Shown piece by piece: positions 22,428-34,122 of a DNA stretch of 64,000 nucleotides (positions within the stretch are counted from its first letter, which is position 1; every line of letters starts with the position of its first letter). Origin of the DNA: Polytrichum commune (Eukaryota; Streptophyta; Polytrichopsida; Polytrichales; Polytrichaceae); contig OX485805.1 in NCBI GenBank assembly GCA_950295325.1, positions 12,248,501-12,312,500 on the forward strand, in the 5' to 3' direction. The notes under the pieces are model-generated. The model was not told the DNA's origin. It worked only from the letters and a program-made list of their open reading frames with translations, and did no database searches. Position numbers and translations under genes: made by a program.

Positions 22428-25400
22428 TGATGAGTAACTGTAGTTTCCATGTGATGGATACAGTTACTTTCATCATCGCCTCATCCAGGCAGTGAGCGTT
22501 GGTGTATGCAAAAAAACATTGCACCACCACTTACACAAGTTACAACCACCATCCACACCAATACCCCTGCCTCTCACCTTTTTCCCCTGCCAGTCACTCC
22601 GAAAACTTGTGCATGAACTGTTTTTGTGCATGAACTGTTTTTGTGCATTTGTTGTTTTGTGGAAAACTTGATTGAGGTCCTGCAGCAGCAGGTTCGTGAA
22701 GCTTCGTGAAGCTCGGACTTTGTTAGTTTTGAAGGTCGTGGGACTTCAAGTTAGCTCCAACTTCGAAGGATGGCTGTGTTGATGGAGGTATGTTAATGAG
22801 GGCTATGTCTAACTCGAGTTTAAGGAGATCAGTAATAAGTTAGTCGGGGTTGAAGTGTGTTGAAATTTCTCCATGCCCGAGGTGAAGAAGCTTCAAGTTC
22901 AGCTTGGACTTCTATGATGGAACTTGAGGATTTTTTATTTGCCTGTTTTGGCTAGCTTGGCAACCTGTGAAGAAGCAACTTTGTAATCGATTAACCCTTA
23001 CTGTTGATGATGAGATATGGGGGGTCTTTTGGGTTGCGGTGTCTTAATCTTGAAGAAGTCGGGCAATTGTTGAAGATTGATCTACCATGTGCAAGCTCGT
23101 CCTCTACAACTAGGTGGCACTCGAGAGTCACTTTGGGTTTTTGCAATGATCTCTTAGTACTACTCATGTCTATGGTTTGAAGATTGAGGAGAAATTGAGT
23201 GACGCCCCAGAGAGAGAGAGCTGTTGATTGATGAGTGAATTAGAAAGTTGGATGAATTTGGAAAGATTCTTGGCCAGAAGTTGCATGGTGAGCAATGCGC
23301 ACAGACTAGGAAAAAGACTAGTTGCATCAAGTCCAGTGTTTAGGAGACGCCTGTTGCAAGTGAGAAGTCTGCCGCCACACAGAAGAAGAATTGTGGTTTC
23401 AAGTTCTGAGAGATTAGGTAGGCAGAGATCATGGTGGCCAGGGAGTCGTCACAAGTTCGACAGCAGAAGGAGGAGGAGGAGCAGACCTACACTTTCTTTG
23501 CAACCATCAATCGTTGGAAACCCAAAATCTGAAGTAGCACTCTTTTGTGCAAATTTCTCGAACTTCGACAATCAGTCACTAATTTCTATGCAGCCATCCG
23601 TTGCTGCAAACGCCAAACATCCTACCATTTTCTGTCGACTGCAGGCTACGATCATTCCCGTCCCCAAAACTACAATCCTAATTGTGCTCATTTCATACTT
23701 GTTGAACTTCCCCAATTAGCCTCAGAATCAGTCAACGGCTCCCTGACCATGATCCCCACACTGTTGTGCTCTACCAAAAAAAAGTCGGAATGTGCGGCAT
23801 TTGTTACCCTAACAGAATAATAAACCGTTCCGGGTTCGCATATGAGCTCGTGGTTTTGATCAATGTGAAGTGTCTCAATCTCTCTCTTGCGCTAAACGAA
23901 CTGATTACCAAACATTTTTGGCTCCATGGCCACGTACTGGCACATCTACTCACAATTACAATGACCTCCATCAGAAGCTCCCTTTGGTATGAGAAGGATG
24001 TTCAACAAGTATAAGTTATCAAGTCTTTTTGCTTGTAAAGCACAAGTTAAATACAATACATTTGTATATTTACGGTTTCTTAAAATGTCAAGGTTGGCCA
24101 CGGCTCAGTGGCTATGCTTGAAATTCATCATCAAAGAAGTTTCAAATTTTAAGCTGTGACTGACGGTGCATGACAAGACAAATCCTCCTTCAAATCGTTC
24201 CTACGATCAAAATTTGAACTGACCAGCGAGAGAAAATTGCTGCACACGACTTCTCTTTAGATAATTTTGAAGGGAACCTTCAAAATGTTCTTTTACAAGA
24301 CATTCTAGAAAATACTACAGTTATCTATTATGCCTTAATCATCGCTATAACAAAATCAGTATAAGAACACAGTTTATGTTAGTTATACGATTGCACCATA
24401 TAATAATAACAATAGTTATAATGATAGCTTTTGCATTCAAAGATCATGTGGTCCAAAATATTCATAATTTAGTACCACATAAAGTGCATTTGAAGACCCG
24501 TAGATTCTCCTCAATTACAAAAGTGAATTGATGTTTGATTACAAGTTTCTCATGAATTCTCAACAACAAAACAATGGAGTTTGACCATAATTCGAATGGA
24601 TTCTCAATTACGCGATCATGATTTTTTAGAACCATGTAATGTCAGATTTTCAACTCGGTGGACTTTGAAATAGCTCAATAGACAAAGTACAAGGTGATGT
24701 GGAACCACATGTCAATATGCAAACTCAAAGCTTCGAGCAAAGCTTCATTGGAAAGTTTTACATGGATATGGATTTGCATTCAAGGACAAGGCTCCACTGT
24801 GCATGTCTCATTTTGATGGGATGTGCATAGGTTACATGTTGGGGATATGTCTTGTTTGAGGATGTCTTGTTAGCATATATTTTGGGAACATGATAAGAAT
24901 CCATGGAAGAAACTTGAGCATATAGATAGTATATAAAGCAAGTAAAATGAGCCATGGATGTGAGCCTGTGAGGGAGCTATTCGTGATATACGTTGTAGCC
25001 TTGGTGATTACTATTGGTTGGTGTGAGTTGTGGAAGCCCAAAGGGGCTTGGAGTTGAGGTAGTGTTCCTTCATTATACATTGGCGGTTGAGTGGTTGTGG
25101 GCCAGAAGGCTTGGGAGGATGACGGCCAAAGATTGTGCTATAACTTGTAGGCGTTGGTTTGAGAGTTGGAACTCTATAGCCATTGCTCCCATAGTTGTAG
25201 CAATGCTTGCGATTTGAACTTTGAGTGTATGTTGTTGCCTCCATGCATTTGTCCGTGTTGAGGTTGATTGTAAACACCTTTTAGTGTTGATTTTGGTCAA
25301 ACTCCTAAAAGTAGTAGCAAAGTGTTGTTTTGATTGATTTTATTTTCATGGTGGCCTTTATTGTTGTCTTAGGTACTCTAATATAGAATGTCAAAATGGG

Positions 25401-25799
25401 ATCTTTAGAACTTATTATTAAAAAATAATGCTCAAAATGTAATAACGAAATTTGGTTTTGGATGTAGATTTCATGACCTTAAATTTATTGAAGTTGGGGT
25501 TTTTTTCATATTCCTTGAATTCATTATAAAACTTGAGGGCAACATTACAAAATAATCTAAAAATACATAAATTTCATGTAATAAAATCATATTTAATATT
25601 TTTGACAATTACATGTCCAATATACTTACTTGCACACTACTTGCACCATCTTTGAAAATATGTAGACTTTTCTTTAAACATTTTTTATCAACAATTTTTT
25701 TTTTGGGGGGGGGGGGGCTTTGTAGATCAATGTGTTTTTCAAATGTGTATGTTTTTTCTTTTACAAACTTCAAAATTAATATATAGGTTTGAATCACTT
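22428..25799. other. Intergenic, probably old transposon debris
   Basis: No gene is recognised. An open frame of 163 codons at 23228-23719 is Arg/Ser-rich without similarity I know. At 23838-23890 the frame reads FAYELVVLINVK, which resembles FAYELASMIKVK in the methyltransferase-like remnant at 12.18 kb, hinting at a second, more decayed relative. A 13-G run lies at 25705-25717. Confidence 0.35.
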
Positions 25800-27650
25800 T
25801 CATTTAAACCTATGCATGGTAACGGAGTTGTATACTTGACCATACTTGTGCCCATCCTCCTTGTGTTTGGAAGTGTATCCAAAGCTCACTTCAACAATGT
25901 TGTCTTCACCAAATAGCTTCTTGATGGTTTTCACTATGACGAATTGTGATTCCTTTTGGGGGAGATTATTGACAATTAAGGTTGTGTTGATATATAAGTC
26001 GGACGGGTTGCTAACATCACGGTCATATGTTACACTAACTTTGAGTTTCTCATGGTTATAGAGTAGGTTGGGCTCTAAGATAGAGTCTCTTGCTTCCTCG
26101 GTGGCTAGAGTAAGAAATGCGTAGTCCTTTGATACTTCCGGTTTTGTTAAAATCCAAGTTGTTGGCCTCTGTAGTAGCTTTTGCGTACTAGTGTGTTGAA
26201 GATGTTATGTGCGGTGTGGTCGCGTAATGTATCATCTTTGATGCGGAGTTGAGGGTTTCGCACATTTGTGACCAATTCAAAGTCATTTTAAACTTTACTG
26301 ATGACCCATCCTCTCCTTTCAAGTTCCATTACGAATGCACATTCTCCTCTCAATAGCATCAATCCATCTTTGAGCGGGTGCTTGAGATGTAGTTTGAGAA
26401 AGCCCACCCAAATCTTAGTGATTTGATTCAAACCAATAGCAATTGGGCTTTAGTAGTCCGTACCAAGAAATACATTCATCTTGTATAGATAGTCGAGGCA
26501 TGCACTTCAGGCATTTCCTTTGCTCATGTTTGTGAATCCAGTGTCGAAGCGAATAGTAACGTGGAAGCCCTTGGATAGCACAATGTTTTGTTTCACCGTT
26601 TCATGTCTTGGAAGTTGTGTGAATTGAACATGGTGTCTCGAGACTGCATCCAGCCACTCATGTGGGTATAGGCATTGATATACCCTTGGAAATGCTTGGT
26701 GGTGAATTCGGAATTCTTCAATTTTGGTGAGTAGTGTTCCCATATTGAAGAACTCCTCATCCAATCATGTCTCCTTCAAGATTGAGTTGCCTTGTTGAAT
26801 GGTCATGGCTTCATGGATGAGGTTTGTGTTTCATATTCTTGGGCTTCTATGGGATAGGATAAGAGAGATGTTTTCTACCAAATGTATTTTCTCTTCTTGT
26901 TGGTGGCTTGAATTGATTTTCCATTAGACGCTCTTGAGAAGTGGATAGTTGTAGTGAGCTACCACCGTGTTTGGGTGTAAATGCCTCCAATTGCACGTCA
27001 ATGTTTTCATTTGGATGTGGGTTCGAGGAAGTAGTGCCTACATGCTCTTTTGCATGTTTGACATTGTGTTGTTGTTGGTTGCTCCAGGTTGCTAGGGCTT
27101 TGCTTCCTTGATATGGCCACTTTACATTTTTTCTCTCATAAGTCTTATTGATCGTGCTTTTGTTGGCCATTTTTTGATGCAAGGTATCTTTTGGTGATGG
27201 TGGTTGTAGGTGCAAGCCTTTGGTGCGTTGTCTATTGAGTTGTTGATACCGGCCAGGGGATGGCTGCGAGGTGGGTTGATGTTAAGGCCGTTGACAAGGT
27301 CATCGTTGTGAGGGCCCGATGGATAAGTACCAGTTTGCTATTGGTTGTGAGACTTCATTAGTGGGAGTTGATGTTGGGTGGGAGGGGCTTTTGGGGAGGG
27401 TTTCTATAGTTTTATGCAAGTCCACAGCGATGCGGGTCGTCCAACGGGTTGTGGTTGAGGTTGTATTGAGTAAAGAAGTCCCTAGTGTTTGCGGTGATGG
27501 TGAGGCCGAGAGTGGCAATTGGACATCTCTATCATGATCTTTGGTGGATCGGTAGGCTTGGTGATGGTATTTTGGTTGTTGGGTTTGTTGATATTTGTAT
27601 GTGATTGAGGTTGATGGTGTGTGGGTGGAAGGAGTAGCAATCCATAGCAA
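25800..27650 (-). pseudogene. LINE ORF1 (nucleic-acid-binding, RRM-like) remnant
   Basis: Read from high to low coordinates, the minus strand gives a Pro/Ser/Thr/Gln-rich region (27650-26847). Next is a segment with AFPRVYQCLYPHEWLDAV (about 26700), then FLKLHLKHPLKDG and LLRGECAFVMELERRGWV (about 26400-26290, then a stop). Last come YINTTLIVNNLPQKESQFV and VKTIKKLFGEDNIVEVSFG (about 26000-25870). NLP...IK.LFG...V..V.FG is the layout of an RRM-like fold in ORF1 proteins of plant LINEs, which bind the element's RNA. Several stops and frame changes make it inactive. A 13-G run lies just beyond its 3' side. It may belong to the same family as the ORF2 remnant at 10.5 kb, which I cannot test here. 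Confidence 0.5.
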
Positions 27651-30017
27651 TTGGGTGGCAATTTTTGTGTCAGGTAGGGATTAAGGTTGTGTATGTGTGT
27701 TGTGTTTGTGCCGATTTGTTATTTTCTAAATGGTTGTTTTCAGTTTTGGGGGGATTGTTATGATTTTTTTGAGATGCATGATTTTTTTTTGTGTGTATGG
27801 GCCAGTGTTGCTAATCTTGGTGGTGGCTTGTGTAGGTTGCGGTTGTAAGAGGTAGGATTGTTTTTGGGGTTTGATGTGAAACCACTAGGGTGATTTGGAT
27901 TTAGGGGCAACATATCCTAAACATGTTTTTTTTGTTAATCCCTATGTGCAAATGATTTTAAATTGTATTGAAAATTTGCATGACACTCAAATGTAGCATA
28001 TCCTAAACATCTACTATTGGAATTTCTAGTTGGACATGTGTTGGTGGGTGTAAATCCACGTGGAAGGTGCACAATTGTGGCATTGTTGCCTAAAATTACA
28101 AAGCTTTCCGAAATAATCACAAAATAATGGTTTCAGGATTCGTGAGATAATTTGAGTAGCCATATTGCCCTTCTTTTGAATAAGGATAACATTTTTTCAT
28201 TTGGAGATGATTTGAGTGAAGGTTCGATCAAATTGGGGTTGGTTTTTTGATCCCCAAAAAACCAACCCCAATTTGATTTCTAAATTGTTGCCCCCCTCCC
28301 CCCAAAAGAAAGCCCATTGTTGACACTCCTATTACAATATGCTACATAACAAACCTTTAATGATTAAAATTTGGATTGTGAGTGGTCATCTCTAACCTGC
28401 AAACTTATATATGGCTGGATTTGTCAAAAAAAACTTCAAATCTTCAGCTACGGTCGCTGAAATTGAGGTCACATTTTCTAGGCATAATGGAGGGAAACTG
28501 GACATGGGAAGTTAAAGGGGTTAAACCTATAAATGAAGTCATCTAACTCACTTTAAGCTATGTTGGGCAACATCCGGGGAGATTTTTGGGCAAAATTGGT
28601 CAAAATATTATTGTTTGCAGTCCAACCAGTTACATGTTGTGATCTTAATTTGAGGTATATTTCATAGATTCCTCTAGAATGGCTGGTAATTCTCGAGAAG
28701 CCTTGAACTAGTGACCGGTTCATCTGTCACTAGCGGCCAGTTCTCCCTGTTCATTGGTGTTGGGGACATGCATTAGATTTGGCATGTTTTTATGGGGATG
28801 TTTTAAGGACATGTTTTAAGGACATTAACTTAGCCATCCCGTCGACACAACACTCCCGCAAGCCTACTTAACTTAATGTCTTGGATTGTGGTGCCCGGGG
28901 TAGAGCTCATGTCCCAACAGACAGCTTTTCATAATGGTAATTTGACTTAAGTTAATGAGTATAATTACATAGATAGAGTAATGATTAGAAGTTGCATGGA
29001 CATGTATCATTAAGGTAAGCCAGTCTTAAAAGGACACTATTAGCTCTGCACCCATAATCCATTTCTCGTAGGAAAACGAAATGCAAAATTAGTGCGAGAT
29101 GATTAGCAAATCCGAATCATACCCGTAGCCATTTTTCTCATAATTTTTGGAGTTCATATGAATACTTATCTATTATGAATGTGATTTTTTTTTTATTGTT
29201 GATTGTATTAATATCCTTCTTGTTGAACATGGCAGGGTTTAACAAATTTAGAACACACGATGCAATCTCCAATACCATTTGACTAGATTTCCCCTCTTTC
29301 AACATTCTCACGCATTGCACACATCCACTTGCCGAAGGTAGGCATTACACCATCCACCCCTTTCATTTCTTGTATGCAAATGAAATGAGGATGGTTAATG
29401 GACCATCATCACATCAAAATTAACCAATGTTTTTGAGAAGAAGTCTATGGGCGATGAAAGCAACTTCTGGCTTCTAGTGAGGCCACGGTTGCTTGTGCTT
29501 TCTTGACCGTCGGATTTGACCGATGTAACCCTCCTCCCCTGATCTCCTTCTTTTCTTTTCTATTGTTTTCTTTTCTTATGGTTGTGAACTATTTACAATC
29601 TCAACATGTTCATACTTATTGTGTTCTTCTGTCCCCACATTGGACGATACAATATCTTTATCAAAATGTACTAAGTTGCTATGTGGGAGTGTCAAGAAGT
29701 GTAACTTCCCAAGACAACAAACTATTACTATCTAGCAAATAGTTTGTATCAATATTGTGTGTAAGTCGGAAGGCCCCGAGTTGGACTCTAAAAGCGTTTT
29801 AAGAATTAAATGGACAACTCCAACCTCGTGATCATGAGTATATCCTAGCCTTACCATCGTACCTAGCAAGTCAAGCAAGTCATCATACCTAATCTTTGGA
29901 GTCCATAATGGGTGTAAGGCAAACTTGATGTGATCAAGTTAACCGGAGTAAGTTTACCGGAGCAAGTTGACCAATAAATTGAAATGGACTTTAGATCAAT
30001 CGCCTTGAAGTGAATAA
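27651..30017. other. Intergenic, nothing recognised apart from one hairpin
   Basis: T-rich and A-rich sequence with no readable protein. It contains the perfect hairpin at 28227-28277, listed separately. Confidence 0.4.
28227..28277. repeat. Perfect 22-bp-arm hairpin
   Basis: ATCAAATTGGGGTTGGTTTT at 28227 is complemented by AAAACCAACCCCAATTTGAT ending at 28277, with only a few unpaired bases at the centre. No flanking duplication was recognised. It may be a foldback transposon scar or a source of small RNA; it is not placed as a terminator. Confidence 0.8.
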
Positions 30018-30517
30018 GGGCCGCTTCACACTATGGCCAAAGGTCGAGAGGCCGTTGATTTCCACCAATTTGATTGCAAGAAACCAAGAATTCGGTCTCT
30101 CGACTCTTCACACTAGAGGTTAAAGTCCAAAGGTTGTCACTCTTCAAAATGCCTACATGACAATATTTTTTTGACCAAGGTGATGGACTCTCGAAGGAAG
30201 TTTGGGTCAGACAGGATTGGAAACCCAAATTATGGTCGAAAGGCCGTCAATTTTTTTGCATTAAAAAATCAACAACTGACAAGATTTTGGCCGTTAGATT
30301 GGAGGGGTTGTGTTTGGGGAGGTGTTAAAGTGGGATGCTCCTTCTTCCTTTGAACTTTGGACTTGGCCTTTGGAGGCTTCACACTATGCCCAACCGAAGA
30401 CTCCAATTCCTATATTTTCATTGGCTATTTTTAGCCCATTTATATGGACACTCAACAAAGTTTGACCATTCGATCCCACAACCTCTCGACTTGGACATCC
30501 ACAGTGTGAAGCGGCCC
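30018..30517. mobile_element. PIF/Harbinger-like MITE
   Basis: A 500-bp element with terminal inverted repeats starting GGGCCGCTTCACACT(A/G)TGG, with similarity continuing to a shared GTCGAGAGG word about 30 bp in. TAA directly flanks both ends (30015-30017 and 30518-30520), the 3-bp TWA duplication typical of PIF/Harbinger. It has no transposase, so it is non-autonomous. Confidence 0.75.
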
Positions 30518-31353
30518 TAATTGTTGCATCAACTCTCGTTGAGATTGGTGTGAGATTGTTTTTTAAAGAGATGAAAACCATGCTCCGACTGCTTCCTTTG
30601 CATTCTCAAGTATCTATCCTTGACATTCATGGTAACAATAGGAAGAAATCAAAATACTCACTATCATCACATACCATTCTCATGTGAATTTTCCGAGAGA
30701 GGGGAAAATGTATTTCTTAATGTGCATTGGATAACCTCAAGGGCTAAGTAGGTTAGTTATTTGGGTGACAGCTCACATGGCAACTTCACTTAGGAGATCG
30801 ATCCACCGGATTGTAACAATTTGTTCCAAGGATCTCAACGGTCATGGGTATTATTAAGTCACTCCCTCGATCCCTCACTCAATCAAAACCACAATTCACT
30901 TTGGTGGGAACATAGGACTTGTCTTCACTTACTTGTTACACCTTGTTGTAACATATCCTTAGCCTAAGCATCATATGGTGTGGACATATCTAAGATTCAA
31001 TGAATCCTACATGGTCATAACTAGGAATTAATTATATTTAGATTCATGCATGAATTTTGGACAATTCCAACTGACAACATGACTTACACTAGTTCGCAAA
31101 ACTACACAAGTATGGTGGTTAGTGAAACATGGAGTACAACACATTTGAAGTTGTGATTGTTGTGTTGGTAGTTTTTGCTATGGTTGTTTGATATTTTTGT
31201 GTCCACAAGAGCATGTCCCTTGTTAATGTTGGACAAGTGGTTTGTCCATATATAGTTAAATGTTAGTTTCATAGATTCATCCCTCTATCAATTGAACATT
31301 TGTTTAACCCTTCAATTCACGAACGCCACATTTCTCATATTCCCTTTCCCTAT

Positions 31354-33420
31354 ACCTATCTATCACTTGGTGTGGATGGACATAAAGATTCCACATATCC
31401 AAAATGATCACATGACACTCACTCATTCATTCATTCATCACACCTCATCCCCAATTTCATTCCTCCATCGATTGCATGACGATGGTGAGGCTCTACACTT
31501 GTTGATAATTTGACATTGAATCAACGGTGGAACAAATGAAAGGATGCTAAACAAATAACATTGTACGAGCATGTGCATGCTTCACACAAGGAAGGGTACC
31601 TAGTTGCCTCGTGCACCCTTACATTTTGGGGTTAGGAACTTAGTCTCCCACCCTCATTCTCATACCCTCAAATCCACATATGTCGTTCTCCTAGACCCAA
31701 TACAACCTCTCTACCAATTGGTGTGGATGCACCTCAAGATTCTAGAGACTTCCACTTGGTCGTAGGGTACTCGTTCACACATCATCCCAAGATTCATTCC
31801 TCTATCAATTGCATGATGATGGTGAGGCTATATATACAATGACAAGGTGATGTGGAACCCATAGGGGAACAAATGGATGAGTTTGGGAACAAACAGATTG
31901 TAAATGAATGCTTCATTGGACACCCTTGGATTATTACATTGGGAACTTGGGCTCCCACCCTTGTTCCCAGACCCCCTAATCAACGGACGCCATTCTCCCA
32001 TACATGGTACACCCATCTATCACCTCATGTGGATGCACCTAAAGAACCCAACAATCCCACATGGTCATAGAGTACTCATTCACACCTCATCTCCAGGATA
32101 CATCCGTAGCTTACATCAATATCCCTTTACGCCAAGAAGGGTAGTTGCATTGGACACCCTTGGATTCTTGGGTCAAGAACTTGGGTTTATTCTTGGATTA
32201 GGGTTCCTAAATTTGTGGACACCCTCCTCTTAAAGCTAACTTAGCCCTGGTTCAAATGAGCACTTGGACAAAAGATTTCAAAGGTCATTGGTTGAATAAC
32301 AACTTCCTATAGTGTGTTGTTCAGACCTAGGGTTTGTCCACTTCATCAACCCACCATGTCACCAACCAATGTAGCCACCTCGGTGGACATAAGTTTGGGG
32401 TCTTGCTTTGGAGGTGGCTCCAAACTTCTTCAATGCATGAATGCTCTTGCTTGTCCGGTTAGGGTTGCCAATAGGTGTGAAGCCGCACATGAGGAACTAG
32501 GCGTCACACACAATGGCTTGATGACGTGGAAGCACTTTGGGAGGGGGAACAAAAGACTAGCTAGGGTGTCACTGTTCACGTGTTGTCTGAGCGCTCATTT
32601 GGATCAGGCTTTAGTACACCTATCTATCACCTAGTGTGGATGCACATAAAAATTCCTACAATCACACATGGTCATAGGAGGCACTCATATATCACACCTC
32701 ATCCCTAAATGACATCAAGGCCCTTTACACGCCAGGAAGGGTAGCTGCCTTGGACACCCTTGGATTCTCATGTTGTGGAACTTTGGATTGGACCCCTCTA
32801 AATCCACAGACACCCGTATGTGAGACTAACTTAGGGCCACTTCACACATGAGATTGAGAACCCAATACACTTCAAGTACTCTCATTGGTGGAAAAGGTGG
32901 AGCCGGTCCAAGTTCACTTCACACTACGCTTGAGGGACCAACGGAGTATGTGAATGCAAGATGGATGTAAAGTCTACATAGATTCCTACATGGCATCAAA
33001 TGGACCATGTTTCATGGTCACTTGGACTATTTTCAAAAACCTCCTCTTCGAGGTAGGCCTAATACAAAACCGGGAGACCATGGCACTTCGAATGCTCACA
33101 ACCGTTGGTTTATTCTATTTTATCATGTGTGAGGATCTGCATGAGTAGAAATTCATTGAAATAGCATATAGTTGAGGGCCCGGTCACATATGACTTCACA
33201 CTACACTTGAGGGTCCGTGACCACACTACATGATTTTGGAGGTTTCTTGGGACGGCCTTGCACACTTTCTTTCGGGCTCTCACAATTTCACAGTCACAGT
33301 ACTGAAGTGGTCCTCACTACACCTATCTATCACTTGGTGTAGATGTACCTAAAGATTCCTAGAATCACACACGGTCATAGGGTGCTCATCCGTCACAGCT
33401 CATCCCCAAGATCCCATCTT
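31354..33420 (+). repeat. Degenerate long-period direct repeat, about five copies
   Basis: A block reading ACCTATCTATCACTTGGTGT, then GGATG.ACCTAAAGATTCC and a CACATGGTCATAG..TACTCATTCACACCTCATC.CCA stretch recurs near 31354, 31705, 32009, 32616 and 33319. Spacing is irregular (about 300-700 bp). Copies 3 and 4 share a further block (TTGGACACCCTTGGATTCT). No protein is encoded consistently. It may be a decayed tandem array or several LTR or SINE-like fragments. Its last copy ends just before the FIP1 leader. Confidence 0.6.
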
Positions 33421-34122
33421 CTCCATCGATCGAACGGCGCTGGCGAGGCTCGAGCCCCAGTGACCGGCTGGCGCTGAGTCGGTAGGGGGAAGGTGGAAAT
33501 GTAGGCCACTGGGTAGAAACATGTAGCCAGGGAGGTAGGAACGTAGGGAGCCCGGTAGTAGGAAGTAGGTAGGTAGGTAGCAAGCCACTCTCCTCTGTTC
33601 TCCTCTGTTCTCCGTGTGTTTCCTCCTCTTCGTCGTTGCGTTTGTTGGCGTTGCGTAGCGGCAAGATGCGAAGTGGCCCCACTAGGGTAAGCTAGCAGGC
33701 CCCAGGAATGGGCTGGAAGACCTCGCCGTTGCGGAGGGAAGGGAGCTATGGAGCTCTAGAACCGGTACGCACAATTTGTAGCGCAGACGAACGTCGATGA
33801 AGCTCTGTGGACCGACCTGAGGGCTTCGTTGACCTAGAAAATCTGAGAGGCAGGGCAGGGCAGGGGAGGGTGAGGGTTGTCATCGTGGTGATGAGAGGAA
33901 TTTTTAGTTCGTTTGGAGTGGCATCAGGGTGGCATCGGGGGAGGTCGTGTGATTGTGGATTCTGGTGAGTGAGATGTTTTTGATGCGAGTTTGATTTTGA
34001 GGCATTCCAGAGGGGGAGAGAGAAAGGAGTTCCGAGAGGTAGGGTTTTGTGTAAATTGGAAGGGCGTGAGGCACGAGGGCGCGGTGGGGAAGGGGGCTGA
34101 GTTGAGTGTGTGACGGGGCAAC
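33421..34122 (+). promoter_or_regulatory. Promoter/5' leader region of the FIP1-like gene
   Basis: GC content rises sharply after 33420, with purine-rich stretches such as GAAGTAGGTAGGTAGGTAGC near 33560 and TCTCCTCTGTTCTCC repeats, typical of a plant promoter or untranslated leader. No TATA box is assigned. Confidence 0.4.

Noticed and set aside
23228-23719. 163-codon + strand frame in intergenic DNA
   Set aside because: Arg/Ser-rich and unrecognised, without splice partners or clear promoter; more likely chance than a gene.
32835-33313. Possible MITE with GGGCCACTTCA ends inside the long-period repeat
   Set aside because: The right end matches only about 12 of 15 bases and no convincing target duplication is present.
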